Assembly: GCA_902776985.1 (NCBI GenBank)
Contig: CACYSD010000002.1
Span: 62,001 to 126,000 of the forward strand
DNA length: 64,000 bases
Direction: 5' to 3'
DNA from: UBA3839 sp902776985
GTDB taxonomy: Bacteria > Bacteroidota > Bacteroidia > Bacteroidales > Bacteroidaceae
The notes beneath the pieces are model-generated. The model was not told the origin of the DNA and searched no databases. It saw only the letters and a program-made list of their open reading frames with translations. Shown piece after piece: positions 16,791 through 25,537 of this stretch. Positions within the stretch are counted from its first letter, which is position 1. Every line of letters starts with the position of its first letter. Position numbers and translations under genes: made by a program.

Positions 16791-19661
16791 ATGCAACGAC
16801 TCATTCTGACCATACTATTTCTTACAAACATTCTTGTAAGTGTTAATGCACAGGACTTCAAGAAATCCATCAGTTCCTATGTCGAGACCTTCAGCCGTAG
16901 CGACATGCATATAGGAAAGCCCAAGCTACAGGAAATCATTGTTGACGACAGTCTCCAAGCCATCCGTGTGAGATGCAACGACACTTTTGGCGAGCAATAC
17001 TTCACCGAAGAATCCGTGGAACGCGTTTACCGTGACGTCAAACGAATGATTCCCGACAGCCTTCGCCACTACACCCTCACCGTGGAGACCGACAACCACC
17101 CTATTGAGGAACTTGTCCCCAACGCCATACGCACCAAGAACAAGACCAGTGAACTCACTTGGGGAAAAATCGAATACAAAGGCGCTCCATGGGTCAAGAA
17201 CCTCTCCCGTCCGTTCAGCATCACTCACGGACTCGAAGGAGTGCATCTGGCTGTCTGCCAGAGCCACGGCATATTCTACGACCAGAAGAAAAAGACCTGG
17301 CGCTGGCAACGTCCACGTCTGTTCTGCACTACCGAAGACCTCTTCACCCAGACCATTGTCCTGCCCTATATCATTCCCATGCTGGAAAATGCCGGAGCCA
17401 TTGTCTATACAGCACGTGAACGAAACTGGCAGCGCAACGAGGTGATAGTGGACAACGACGCTCCCAATGCCAACGGCAGCGCCTACATAGAGCAGAAAGC
17501 ATCATACATGCCTACATCCATCTGGGGCGACTGCGACAAGCCAGGATTCGCAAAGACCAAAAGCGTCTATTATCCAGGCGACAATCCTTTCCGTCATGGC
17601 ACGGCAAGAGTAACCGTCACTACTACCGACAAGGAACACGCTTCCGCCATAGAGTGGATTCCCAACATTCCTGAAGACGGAGCCTATGCAGTCTATGTGT
17701 CATATCAGACTCAGCCAAAATCCATCGACAACGCACACTACACCGTTTACCACAAAGGCGGAAAAACTGAATTCTCCGTCAACCAGCAGATGGGCGGAAG
17801 CACATGGGTGTATCTCGGCACATTCGACTTTGAGAAAGGCTCAAGCAACAGCGGCATGGTCACTCTCGACAACTACAGCCATCAGTCGGGCGTGGTGACT
17901 GCCGACGCTGTGCGCTTCGGAGGAGGAATGGGAAATATCAGCATGGGCGGAAGCAAGAGCGGGCTTCCCCGATGGGCGGAAGCAGCACGCTATTCAGCAC
18001 AGTGGGCAGGAATGCGCGACACCACCTACGACTGCTACAACGGAGAGGATGACTACAAGAGCGACATACAGTCACGTCCTCGGGTAGCCAACGAACTGGC
18101 AGGCGGTTCAGTCTATGCACCCACTATCGACGGTCGCCGTGTGCCTATAGAACTCAATCTCGCCTTCCACTCCGATGCAGGATTCTCACGTACCGACGAA
18201 TTGATTGGTTCGCTCTCCATCTGCTCCACCAATTTCTACGACGGTAAGACCAATGCAGGAATCACACGCTACGTCAGCCGCGACCTCGCAAGCCTCTTCC
18301 TGCTCAATCTGCGCAAAGACCTCAGACAGTACAAATGGGAAGTGCGCAAGCTCTTCAACCGCAACTACGGAGAGACCCGAGTGCCTCAGATGCCTGGAGC
18401 ACTCCTTGAGATGCTGTCGCACCAGAACTTCGCAGACATGCGTCTGGGCTTCAATCCTCAGTTCAAGTTCGATTTCGCACGTTCCGCCTACAAGACCATC
18501 GTCAAGTATATTGCTGCGACCCACAATCGCGACTACACCATTCAGCCCCTGCCGGTCAGAAACTTTGCCGTGACCATAGACGAGAAGGAATCACGGGCTT
18601 CATTGTCGTGGGAACCCACCAACGATGAGTTAGAGCCTACCGCCCACCCCACACATTATATATTATATGTGCGTCGCGACAACGGCAGCTACGACAACGG
18701 AACCATCATTAACGGTTCGTCCTGCACCATCAAGCTCAACAAAGACCGCCTCTACTCATTCCGTGTCTGTGCCTACAACAAAGGCGGAATCAGCTTCCCC
18801 TCCGAAACACTCACCGCATATATCGACTCAAAGAGCAAAGGAAAGATACTCATCGTAAACTCCTTCACCCGACTCTCAGGGCCAGCCTCCTACAACACCT
18901 CCACCGAACAGGGATTCCTCCTTGGCGAAGATCCGGGTATACCCTATGGAGCGTTTGCCGGATTCTGTGGAGAGCAGAAAGTCTTCACGAAGTCCACCAT
19001 GGGTTCGGAAGCAACTACAGGACTCGGCTATAGCGGAACCGAACTCGAAGGCAAAATCATCATGGGCAATACATTCGACTATCCTGCCCTCCACGGACAA
19101 GGCATCATGCCCACCCACTACTCTTTCTGCTCATGCAGCGAGGAAGCATTCGTCTATGCCAATGCCGATGCAAGTACATCCGCCCATAAGCCACTCCACA
19201 TGTCTAACTACAAAATGATAGACGTCATCTACGGAGTGCAGAAGGAATTCAGCTCAAAGACCAAGAACCTCCTCAGGCAATATGTCGAGCTGGGAGGCAG
19301 AATCCTCGTAAGCGGAGCAAACATCGTTTCCGGAAATGCCGTACCCGCGGAACTGTTCAAAACCACACTCGACGGCAGGATAAAGAACCAGAACATCAAC
19401 GCTCTCCAGGGATGCGGCACCCACTTCTCCATCTACCGCAGCATGAACCCCGAGAGCTATGCCGTGCCACAGACAGAGGCACTCACAGCCCAGGCACCCG
19501 CATTTGCCATGCTTGCATATTCCACCGGACAGACAGCAGGCGTAGCCTATGAAGGCAACGACTACAAATCCATCATACTCGGATTCCCGATAGAAAGCAT
19601 CAAGGAAACTTCCGTACGCAATCAACTCATCACTGCATTCGTCACATTCCTATGCAAATAA
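16791..19661 (+). CDS. Large exported golvesin/xanthan-lyase-like protein with amidase-like region
   Basis: A 956-residue secreted protein (signal peptide ending VSVNAQ). From N to C: a region ending near residue 210; a golvesin C-terminal-like beta domain (about 235-380, YYPGDNPFRHGTARVTV, GGSTWVYLGTFDFEKG); an amidase-like part interrupted by it (PIELNLAFHSDAGF, about 450; ALLEMLSHQNFADMRLG, about 540), which resembles N-acetylmuramoyl-alanine amidases; a fibronectin III-like domain (about 600-690); and a C-terminal alpha/beta region beginning KGKILIVNSFTRLSG. Bacteroidetes homologues are often named xanthan lyase, without experimental basis known to me. A role in cell-wall hydrolysis is inference. 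The end overlaps ygiQ by 10 nt. Confidence 0.75.
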   Translation: MQRLILTILFLTNILVSVNAQDFKKSISSYVETFSRSDMHIGKPKLQEIIVDDSLQAIRVRCNDTFGEQYFTEESVERVYRDVKRMIPDSLRHYTLTVETDNHPIEELVPNAIRTKNKTSELTWGKIEYKGAPWVKNLSRPFSITHGLEGVHLAVCQSHGIFYDQKKKTWRWQRPRLFCTTEDLFTQTIVLPYIIPMLENAGAIVYTARERNWQRNEVIVDNDAPNANGSAYIEQKASYMPTSIWGDCDKPGFAKTKSVYYPGDNPFRHGTARVTVTTTDKEHASAIEWIPNIPEDGAYAVYVSYQTQPKSIDNAHYTVYHKGGKTEFSVNQQMGGSTWVYLGTFDFEKGSSNSGMVTLDNYSHQSGVVTADAVRFGGGMGNISMGGSKSGLPRWAEAARYSAQWAGMRDTTYDCYNGEDDYKSDIQSRPRVANELAGGSVYAPTIDGRRVPIELNLAFHSDAGFSRTDELIGSLSICSTNFYDGKTNAGITRYVSRDLASLFLLNLRKDLRQYKWEVRKLFNRNYGETRVPQMPGALLEMLSHQNFADMRLGFNPQFKFDFARSAYKTIVKYIAATHNRDYTIQPLPVRNFAVTIDEKESRASLSWEPTNDELEPTAHPTHYILYVRRDNGSYDNGTIINGSSCTIKLNKDRLYSFRVCAYNKGGISFPSETLTAYIDSKSKGKILIVNSFTRLSGPASYNTSTEQGFLLGEDPGIPYGAFAGFCGEQKVFTKSTMGSEATTGLGYSGTELEGKIIMGNTFDYPALHGQGIMPTHYSFCSCSEEAFVYANADASTSAHKPLHMSNYKMIDVIYGVQKEFSSKTKNLLRQYVELGGRILVSGANIVSGNAVPAELFKTTLDGRIKNQNINALQGCGTHFSIYRSMNPESYAVPQTEALTAQAPAFAMLAYSTGQTAGVAYEGNDYKSIILGFPIESIKETSVRNQLITAFVTFLCK

Positions 19662-21553
19662 CCGACTGGCTTCCCACCACCAAGAAAGAAGTGGAACTCC
19701 ACGGATGGCAACAACTCGATGTCATCCTCTTCAGTGGTGACGCCTATGTCGACCACCCATCCTTCGGAGCAGCAGTCATAGGACGAGTGCTACAGGCCGA
19801 GGGACTGCGTGTGGCCATCGTTCCGCAACCCGACTGGCACGGTGACTTCCGCGATTTCAAGAAACTCGGACGTCCCCGTCTCTTCTTCGGCGTATCACCC
19901 GGGGCAATGGACTCCATGGTCAACAAATACACAGCAGCGCGCCGTCTGCGGTCAGAAGACGCCTACTCACCCGACGGACGCCATGACTGCCGTCCCGAAT
20001 ACCCGTCAATCGTCTATACCAACATCCTCCGGCAACTCTACCCCGACGTGCCCATCGTGCTCGGAGGAATAGAAGCATCTTTGCGACGACTCACCCACTA
20101 CGACTACTGGCAAGACCGTCTGCGTCCGTCCATCCTCTGCGACGCACCAGCCGACCTGCTCATCTACGGTATGGGAGAGAAGCCCATCACCTCGCTCGCA
20201 CACCTGCTCATGGAGCAAGACTGCGAAATCACTCGCGACCACTTCCTCCAACTCATGCTGCGCCACCCCCAGCGGCAGACAGCCATGCTCCTCGCAGAGA
20301 AAGACATCCCCGGAGGAATCCGCACCAACGACATCATACTCCACAGCCACTCCGCCTGCTTTGCCGACAAGCGCAAGCAAGCCGAGAACTTCCGCCACAT
20401 TGAGGAAGAATCCAACAAATACGAAGCCCGTCGTATCATCCAAGAGGCTATTCATCCGGATGGGGTAAATACTCCCCTCCCTCGCAGGGAGAGGTATGGG
20501 GGAGGATCCAGGTCTGTTATCGTCGTCAATCCTCCCTACCAACCTATGACACAGGACGAACTCGACCAAGCGTTCGACCTGCCTTACACAAGAATGCCCC
20601 ACCCCAAGTACAAGGGCAAGAGGATACCAGCCTACGAGATGATAAAATTCTCCATCTGCCTCCACCGAGGATGCTTCGGAGGATGCGCCTTCTGCACCAT
20701 CTCAGCACATCAGGGCAAATTCATCACATCCCGTTCCAAGGCAAGCATCATGCGCGAGGCAGAAGCCATTACCCGTATGCCCGACTTCAAGGGAAACTTC
20801 AGCGACCTTGGAGGGCCGTCTGCCAATATGTACGCCATGCACGGCAAAGACCTCGACCGGTGCCACCGCTGTGCGCGGCCTTCGTGCATCTTCCCCAAGG
20901 TCTGTCCGAATCTCAATACCGACCATTCACCCCTGTTGGACATCTACCGTTCAGTAGATGCCCTGCCTGGAGTCCGGCACAGCTATATAGGCAGCGGAGT
21001 GAGATATGACCTCCTGCTACATCCTACGGGTGATGCACACATTGACCGAGTTAACAGGGAATATACACGTGAACTCATAACCAAGCACGTCAGCGGGCGG
21101 CTTAAGGTAGCGCCAGAGCATACATCCGACCGAGTACTGCAGATTATGCGTAAGCCCTCGTTCCAGCTCTTTTATCAGTTCAAGCGGCTGTTTGATAACA
21201 TCTGCAGGGAAGCGAAGCTTAGGCAGCAGATCATACCCTACTTCATTTCGTCACACCCAGGATGTACTGTGGAGGATATGGCGGAACTCGCAGCCATCAC
21301 ACGTAAGCTGGACTTCCAGCTTGAGCAGGTTCAGGACTTCACCCCCACTCCGATGACTGTAGCCACGGAGGCTTGGTACACAGGCTACCATCCATATACA
21401 CTGGAACCGATATTCTCAGCCAAGACACCGGCTGAGAAGCAGGCCCAGCGTCAGTTCTTCTTCTGGTACAAGGCACAGGAGCAGAAGAGCATCATTCGTG
21501 AACTGCGACGCATCCATCGTGAAGATCTGATAAATCAGCTCTTCGATCGGTAA
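19652..21553 (+). CDS. ygiQ: YgiQ family radical SAM protein (with in-frame repeat insertion)
   Basis: Radical SAM enzyme of 633 residues with unknown substrate. The cluster motif CFGGCAFC is at residues 341-348 (C-x3-C-x2-C), preceded by an N-terminal domain beginning TDWLPTTKKEVELHGW, with VVNPPYQPM at about 291 and LKVAPEHTSDRVL typical of YgiQ. Residues about 266-288 (HPDGVNTPLPRRERYGGG) are encoded by a copy of the GC-rich hairpin repeat at 20462-20515 and interrupt a stretch that in the family normally runs directly from the EARRI helix into VVNPPY. The frame is kept, so a full-length product is expected. Overlaps the preceding gene by 10 nt. Confidence 0.93.
   Translation: MQITDWLPTTKKEVELHGWQQLDVILFSGDAYVDHPSFGAAVIGRVLQAEGLRVAIVPQPDWHGDFRDFKKLGRPRLFFGVSPGAMDSMVNKYTAARRLRSEDAYSPDGRHDCRPEYPSIVYTNILRQLYPDVPIVLGGIEASLRRLTHYDYWQDRLRPSILCDAPADLLIYGMGEKPITSLAHLLMEQDCEITRDHFLQLMLRHPQRQTAMLLAEKDIPGGIRTNDIILHSHSACFADKRKQAENFRHIEEESNKYEARRIIQEAIHPDGVNTPLPRRERYGGGSRSVIVVNPPYQPMTQDELDQAFDLPYTRMPHPKYKGKRIPAYEMIKFSICLHRGCFGGCAFCTISAHQGKFITSRSKASIMREAEAITRMPDFKGNFSDLGGPSANMYAMHGKDLDRCHRCARPSCIFPKVCPNLNTDHSPLLDIYRSVDALPGVRHSYIGSGVRYDLLLHPTGDAHIDRVNREYTRELITKHVSGRLKVAPEHTSDRVLQIMRKPSFQLFYQFKRLFDNICREAKLRQQIIPYFISSHPGCTVEDMAELAAITRKLDFQLEQVQDFTPTPMTVATEAWYTGYHPYTLEPIFSAKTPAEKQAQRQFFFWYKAQEQKSIIRELRRIHREDLINQLFDR
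20462..20515 (+). repeat. GC-rich hairpin repeat, copy 4, in frame inside ygiQ
   Basis: ACTCCCCTCCCTCGCAGGGA followed by GAGGTATGGGGGAGG and GGTCTG closely matches copy 5 at 24811. CTCCCT-CGC-AGGGAG is the stem. It contains no stop in the ygiQ frame. Confidence 0.75.
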
Positions 21554-21601
21554 GAAAATCTGATTGCCAAACTATTCGATAATAGTAAGCCGCCAAAACA
21601 G

Positions 21602-21674
21602 ACCGAAGTTTTTTCAAAAAAACACCACAGATTTATTAAAACAATCCACAGTGTTTTTCTAAAAAAACTTCGGT
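21602..21674. terminator. Bidirectional terminator between ygiQ and pnuT
   Basis: ACCGAAGTTTTTT (21602-21614) and AAAAAACTTCGGT (21662-21674) form a 13-bp stem; inside it AAAAACAC pairs with GTGTTTTT. The A/T-rich flanks allow termination from both converging genes. Confidence 0.75.
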
Positions 21675-21737
21675 GATTTTTTATCAGGATTCACCTTCCA
21701 AGAAATGGTCACCTATGCATAGTAAAAAACCGTGATG

Positions 21738-22295
21738 TTAAAGACTGGTTTTCAGTTTCTTACGCCATGACAAATAGCCGAAAACCGCTATTACGACGTA
21801 GAGGGCGTAAAGCGATGCCTTAAAGGGTATGTCCTTGTAGAAATAAAGCACGGAGGTGACCACATCGACTGATATCCAGATGAACCATTGTTCCAAGTAT
21901 TTCCGCGCCAACGCCCATATTCCCACTATACTCAACGCCGTGGTGAAGCTGTCTGCAAGGGGCACGGTGGAATTGGTGAAGTTGACGAGTAGGAGATAGA
22001 TTCCCAACCATATCGCCAATGTAATCACAACTGCCGGCAGGATGTGGCTCCTACGGAAATGGGTGATTGGGCGTGCGGACTTCTGTTTTTTGTGATGTGT
22101 CCACGCATAGAATCCATAGACTGTCATGCAGATATAATAGAACTCCATGCCGCAATCGGCATAGAGTCCTTTCTGATAGTACAGCACAATGCCCAGGACT
22201 TGCATGGCAAATCCTACAATCCACATCCAGATACTGGCTCTGAGTTCCAGTATGATGTAGGCAAGGCCGAGTATGGTGGTGGTAATGTCGAGCAT
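21738..22295 (-). CDS. pnuT: PnuT-type thiamine transporter (PnuC family)
   Basis: Inner-membrane transporter of the PnuC family, 185 residues with about seven hydrophobic helices. The family signature is at the C-terminal end: EQWFIWISVDVVTSVLYFYK followed by ASLYALYVVIAVFGYLSW. PnuC proteins carry nicotinamide riboside, but members downstream of TPP riboswitches and OMR-type receptors in Bacteroides carry thiamine (PnuT). The assignment therefore rests on context: it starts 3 nt after the TonB receptor gene under a TPP riboswitch. The thiamine pyrophosphokinase gene often third in such operons is not present here. Confidence 0.88.
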   Translation of the reverse strand: MLDITTTILGLAYIILELRASIWMWIVGFAMQVLGIVLYYQKGLYADCGMEFYYICMTVYGFYAWTHHKKQKSARPITHFRRSHILPAVVITLAIWLGIYLLLVNFTNSTVPLADSFTTALSIVGIWALARKYLEQWFIWISVDVVTSVLYFYKDIPFKASLYALYVVIAVFGYLSWRKKLKTSL

Positions 22296-22298
22296 GAA

Positions 22299-24608
22299 TT
22301 AGAAATTGATTGACAGATGGGCCATGAAGTGGAAGGGGGCTGAGGGGGCGAATCCAGTGGCTTCGCTGTCGCGGAGTCCCCAGGTGTTGACTGCATAGAC
22401 GTAGCCGTTGGCGTCCTGACGGAACTGGGGTGCTGCCCATCCGTTGTTGTCGAACTTGGCGCTGAAGAGGTTGTAGAGTGCCACTCCTACCCGAGCTGAC
22501 TTGAAGCCCCATGACGGGATGGAGAAGTTGTAGCTGAGGTCGATGTTGGTGGTGAACTGCTCTCCAAGCATGAGGGTCTCGTCGGTTGCCACGTCGTCGG
22601 TCATGCTCCAGTCGTTCCAGCAGCGCATGGTCTTCACTCCGTAGTTGGTGAGGTACTGCTCTCCTATGTAACGGGTGTGGATTGATGCTTCCCAGTTTTT
22701 ATAGTTGAAGTTGAGGATGTTGTTGAAAATCACGTCGGGTGAGAAGCTGATTGGTGTATCGCCTATATTGACCTGAGTGGTGTAGTCATCGAGTGTGACT
22801 ATCATGTCCTTGACACGGTTACGGCTGAATGTGGCGTTGACGTCCCAACGGAACCAGTCGACAGGCTTCCATGCTGCTTCGAGTTCGACTCCGAGTCGGT
22901 AGCTCTTGTCGAGGTTCTTGGTGATGGCTTCGCCTTCGTCATTGAGTTCTCCTGTAAGCACGAACTGGTTATTGTAGTTCATGTAGTAGAAGTTGGCGCC
23001 TGCGGAGAACTGCTTGGCCTGGAACTGATAGCCTACCTCGAGGTCGTTGAGCCGCTCTGCGCGGATCGGGTTGCCCCAATACTTCTGATAATGGTCGCGG
23101 GTGGGTTCACGATGTGCTATGGCATAGGAGGCATAGAGCCGATGTCCGCCACGAATCTCATAGTTGAGTCCGAACTTAGGATTGAAGAAGTCGAAGTTGT
23201 GGTTGAGGTCATAGACAATACGACCGTTGTCGTCCCACTCGTCTGAGGGTCCTTCCATCTGGTAGTTGACATGACGGTACTGGAGATCGAGGAATGCGCT
23301 AAGACCCGGGAGGAATTCCCAATTTGCCTTTGCATAGATGTTGCCGTCGGTCTTGCGTGAGTCGTTGCTGTAGTACTCGTAGTTGGGCTGGAGTCCGGGA
23401 AGTGCGAGGGGGGTGGTTTCCGCTCCTTTATAATATGGCGTGCCTACCCAAAGCACATGTCCCTTGTGGGTGGCATCGAAATGGTTGATGGCTCCACCGA
23501 GGTTGAAGGTGAGTCCGTTGCGGTTGTTGTAGTTGAAGGATGACACGAGTCCGTAGAAGTCTTTTTCTCCGTCCTTGCGCTGCACGAGATTGGCACGTAT
23601 GGATGTGTCGTCAGTAAGGAGGTATTTATAGAGTTTCTTACCTGTCTTCATCTGGTCGTAGTCATAATCGTCGTGGGTGTAGTGGAGCGCCACGTTCATG
23701 GTCCACTGGTTGTTGAGCCACTGATTCCAGTGAAGCTGATAGTGCTGCTGCTGGTAGTTGTCGTACTGATCGTCGTAGAACTTCATATTGCCGTCATTGT
23801 CGTAGTAGAGTCCACAGGAGTTGTAACGGCGTCCATATAGGCTCTGCTCATACTTTGAGGTGTAGTTCCACGCCATATAGGTGCGCTCGGTGCTGTTGAA
23901 GGTAATGAACTTGACGGTGGTGTTGTCGCTATAGTAGCCTGCCTGAAGGAAATAGGAGTTGAAGGCTGACGTGGCTCTGTCGATATAGCCGTCGCTACCG
24001 ATGTTGGAAAGTCGTCCCTGAATGCCGAAATGGTTGGAGAAGAGTCCTGTGCCGAAGCGTACGGTCTCCTTGTGAGTGGCATATGAACCTCCGCTCATGT
24101 CGAGACTTACGAAGGGCTTGCTTTCAATTCCCTCTGTCTGCATGTTGATGGTGGCTCCAAACGCTCCGGCTCCGTTGGTGCTGGTTCCCACACCACGCTG
24201 AATCTGGATGGACTGCACGCTGCTGGAGAAGTCTCCGAGGTCGGAGAAATAGATCTGTGAACTCTCGCTGTCGTTAAGCGGAATGCCGTTTGCAGTGACA
24301 TTGATACGTGAAGCGTCGGTTCCACGTACACGGACGCTGGTATATCCAATGCCATTTCCCGCATCGGTAGTGGTGGTGACGCTGGGCAATGTGGATAGGA
24401 GCGACGGGACGTCCTTTCCGAAGTTGACAGTCTGAATCTGAATTCTGTCGAGATTCTTGTAAGCGATTGGTGTTTTGCTTCCTGCACGAAGTGAAGTGAC
24501 TGTCACTTCCTGCAATTCACGAACATGTGTTGTGTCAACGTGTGTTTGTGCGTTGGCTAATCCCGCAAGCATCATAGTGCAGATGCCTGCAAACAATCTT
24601 TTTTCCAT
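22299..24608 (-). CDS. TonB-dependent receptor, probable thiamine receptor (OMR1-like)
   Basis: Outer-membrane active-transport barrel of 769 residues, powered by TonB. It has a signal peptide (residues 1-20, ending GLANAQ), a TonB-box-like LQEVTVTS at about 30, a plug domain (about 45-155, with SVRVRGTDASRINVTANGIP and GAGAFGATINM) and a 22-strand-type barrel ending INF. It lacks the N-terminal carboxypeptidase-like domain of SusC receptors. Because the TPP riboswitch lies directly upstream and a PnuT gene downstream, thiamine or its phosphates are the likely ligand. Expression should fall when TPP is plentiful. Confidence 0.9.
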   Translation of the reverse strand: MEKRLFAGICTMMLAGLANAQTHVDTTHVRELQEVTVTSLRAGSKTPIAYKNLDRIQIQTVNFGKDVPSLLSTLPSVTTTTDAGNGIGYTSVRVRGTDASRINVTANGIPLNDSESSQIYFSDLGDFSSSVQSIQIQRGVGTSTNGAGAFGATINMQTEGIESKPFVSLDMSGGSYATHKETVRFGTGLFSNHFGIQGRLSNIGSDGYIDRATSAFNSYFLQAGYYSDNTTVKFITFNSTERTYMAWNYTSKYEQSLYGRRYNSCGLYYDNDGNMKFYDDQYDNYQQQHYQLHWNQWLNNQWTMNVALHYTHDDYDYDQMKTGKKLYKYLLTDDTSIRANLVQRKDGEKDFYGLVSSFNYNNRNGLTFNLGGAINHFDATHKGHVLWVGTPYYKGAETTPLALPGLQPNYEYYSNDSRKTDGNIYAKANWEFLPGLSAFLDLQYRHVNYQMEGPSDEWDDNGRIVYDLNHNFDFFNPKFGLNYEIRGGHRLYASYAIAHREPTRDHYQKYWGNPIRAERLNDLEVGYQFQAKQFSAGANFYYMNYNNQFVLTGELNDEGEAITKNLDKSYRLGVELEAAWKPVDWFRWDVNATFSRNRVKDMIVTLDDYTTQVNIGDTPISFSPDVIFNNILNFNYKNWEASIHTRYIGEQYLTNYGVKTMRCWNDWSMTDDVATDETLMLGEQFTTNIDLSYNFSIPSWGFKSARVGVALYNLFSAKFDNNGWAAPQFRQDANGYVYAVNTWGLRDSEATGFAPSAPFHFMAHLSINF

Positions 24609-24647
24609 TTCTTTCCTTTGTTTTGTTTAGAATTAATAATAATAAAA

Positions 24648-24755
24648 CAAAGGGGTAGAATAATCTATTCAGAAAATACCTTTCCCTACGGCGGTATTAC
24701 CCGCATCAGGTTCTTAGGGTATGATCTCAGCCCAAATGAATTGAGCACCCCTTTT
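24648..24755 (-). promoter_or_regulatory. TPP riboswitch (THI element)
   Basis: Minus strand carries the conserved aptamer pieces in order: GGGGTGC, GGGCTGAGAT (24733-24724), ACCC, GAACCTGATGCGGGTAATA, CCGC and TAGGGAA. AAAGGGGT and ACCCCTTT close the element. Just downstream a 10-bp inverted repeat, AAAACAAAGG (24644-24653) with CCTTTGTTTT (24615-24624), ends 6 nt from the receptor start codon and shares bases with the 3' side of the closing helix, so it is a candidate expression platform. How the two folds compete was not computed. Confidence 0.95.
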
Positions 24756-24763
24756 TATAGTGA

Positions 24764-24804
24764 AGAATTAATAGTGAAAAGTGAAGAATAGCCATCCGAA
24801 TGGC
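24764..24804 (+). repeat. GAAGAAT direct repeat plus hairpin, copy B
   Basis: TGAAGAATTAATAGTGAAAAG and GTGAAGAATA lead into the hairpin GCCAT-CCGA-ATGGC (24791-24804). Same layout as at 9759 and 36316. Confidence 0.55.
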
Positions 24805-24810
24805 ATCAAA

Positions 24811-24852
24811 CCACTCCCATCCCTCGCAGGGATGGGTACGGGGGCAGGTCTG
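24811..24852 (+). repeat. GC-rich hairpin repeat, copy 5 (3' of upp)
   Basis: CCCATCCCT-CGC-AGGGATGGG is a perfect 9-bp hairpin, followed by TACGGGGGCAGGTCTG. It begins where the GAAGAAT module ends and stops 4 nt from the upp stop codon. Confidence 0.75.
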
Positions 24853-24856
24853 TCTT

Positions 24857-25519
24857 TTACACCTTCTCTCCGTAGGCTAAGTCACCTGCGTCACCAAGAC
24901 CTGGAACGATATATGCATGCTCGTTGAGAGTGTGGTCTATGGCAGCACACCAGAGAGTAACATTGTCGAAACTGCAGAACGCTTCCTTTACGTAATCCAC
25001 ACCTTTCTGCGATGCTATGACACAGCAAAGATGAACGGTGGAGGGTACGCCTTTAGTGCAGAAAGCCTCATAACCAAGTTCCATGCTTCCGCCTGTAGCC
25101 AACATCGGGTCGGCAATAATGAGTGTCTTGCCAGTAAGATCAGGTGAAGCTATATATTCAATGTTTATTCCTACATTTTTACATTCCTTGTCCTTGTAGT
25201 AGCGATATGCCGAAACAAAGGCGTTTCCTGACTCATCGAACACATCAAGGAATCCTTGGTGGAATGGAAGACCTGCACGGAAAATAGTTCCGATTACAGT
25301 CTGATCATCATGTGTGGATGCTTTTGCTGTGCCAAGAGGTGTCTTAACTTTCTTCTCGCTATAGCGGAGGGTTTTACTAACCTCGTAAGCCATAAGCTGT
25401 CCGATACGGGAGAGATTGTGGCGAAAACGCATACGGTCTCCCTGGATGTTTACATCTCGGAGTTCAGCCACATATTTATTGATGACTGAATTGGATTCTG
25501 CAAAATTGATTATCTTCAT
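24857..25519 (-). CDS. upp: Uracil phosphoribosyltransferase
   Basis: Makes UMP from uracil and PRPP (pyrimidine salvage, cytoplasm). The 220-residue protein has the PRPP-binding loop TLIIADPMLATGGSMELG and the C-terminal uracil-binding stretch IVPGLGDAGDLAYGEKV, both diagnostic. The N-terminal half carries FRHNLSRIGQLMAYEVSKTL. Last gene of a minus-strand run, 18 nt after the HAD gene. Confidence 0.96.
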   Translation of the reverse strand: MKIINFAESNSVINKYVAELRDVNIQGDRMRFRHNLSRIGQLMAYEVSKTLRYSEKKVKTPLGTAKASTHDDQTVIGTIFRAGLPFHQGFLDVFDESGNAFVSAYRYYKDKECKNVGINIEYIASPDLTGKTLIIADPMLATGGSMELGYEAFCTKGVPSTVHLCCVIASQKGVDYVKEAFCSFDNVTLWCAAIDHTLNEHAYIVPGLGDAGDLAYGEKV

Positions 25520-25537
25520 GATGAGAGAGATTTATTA

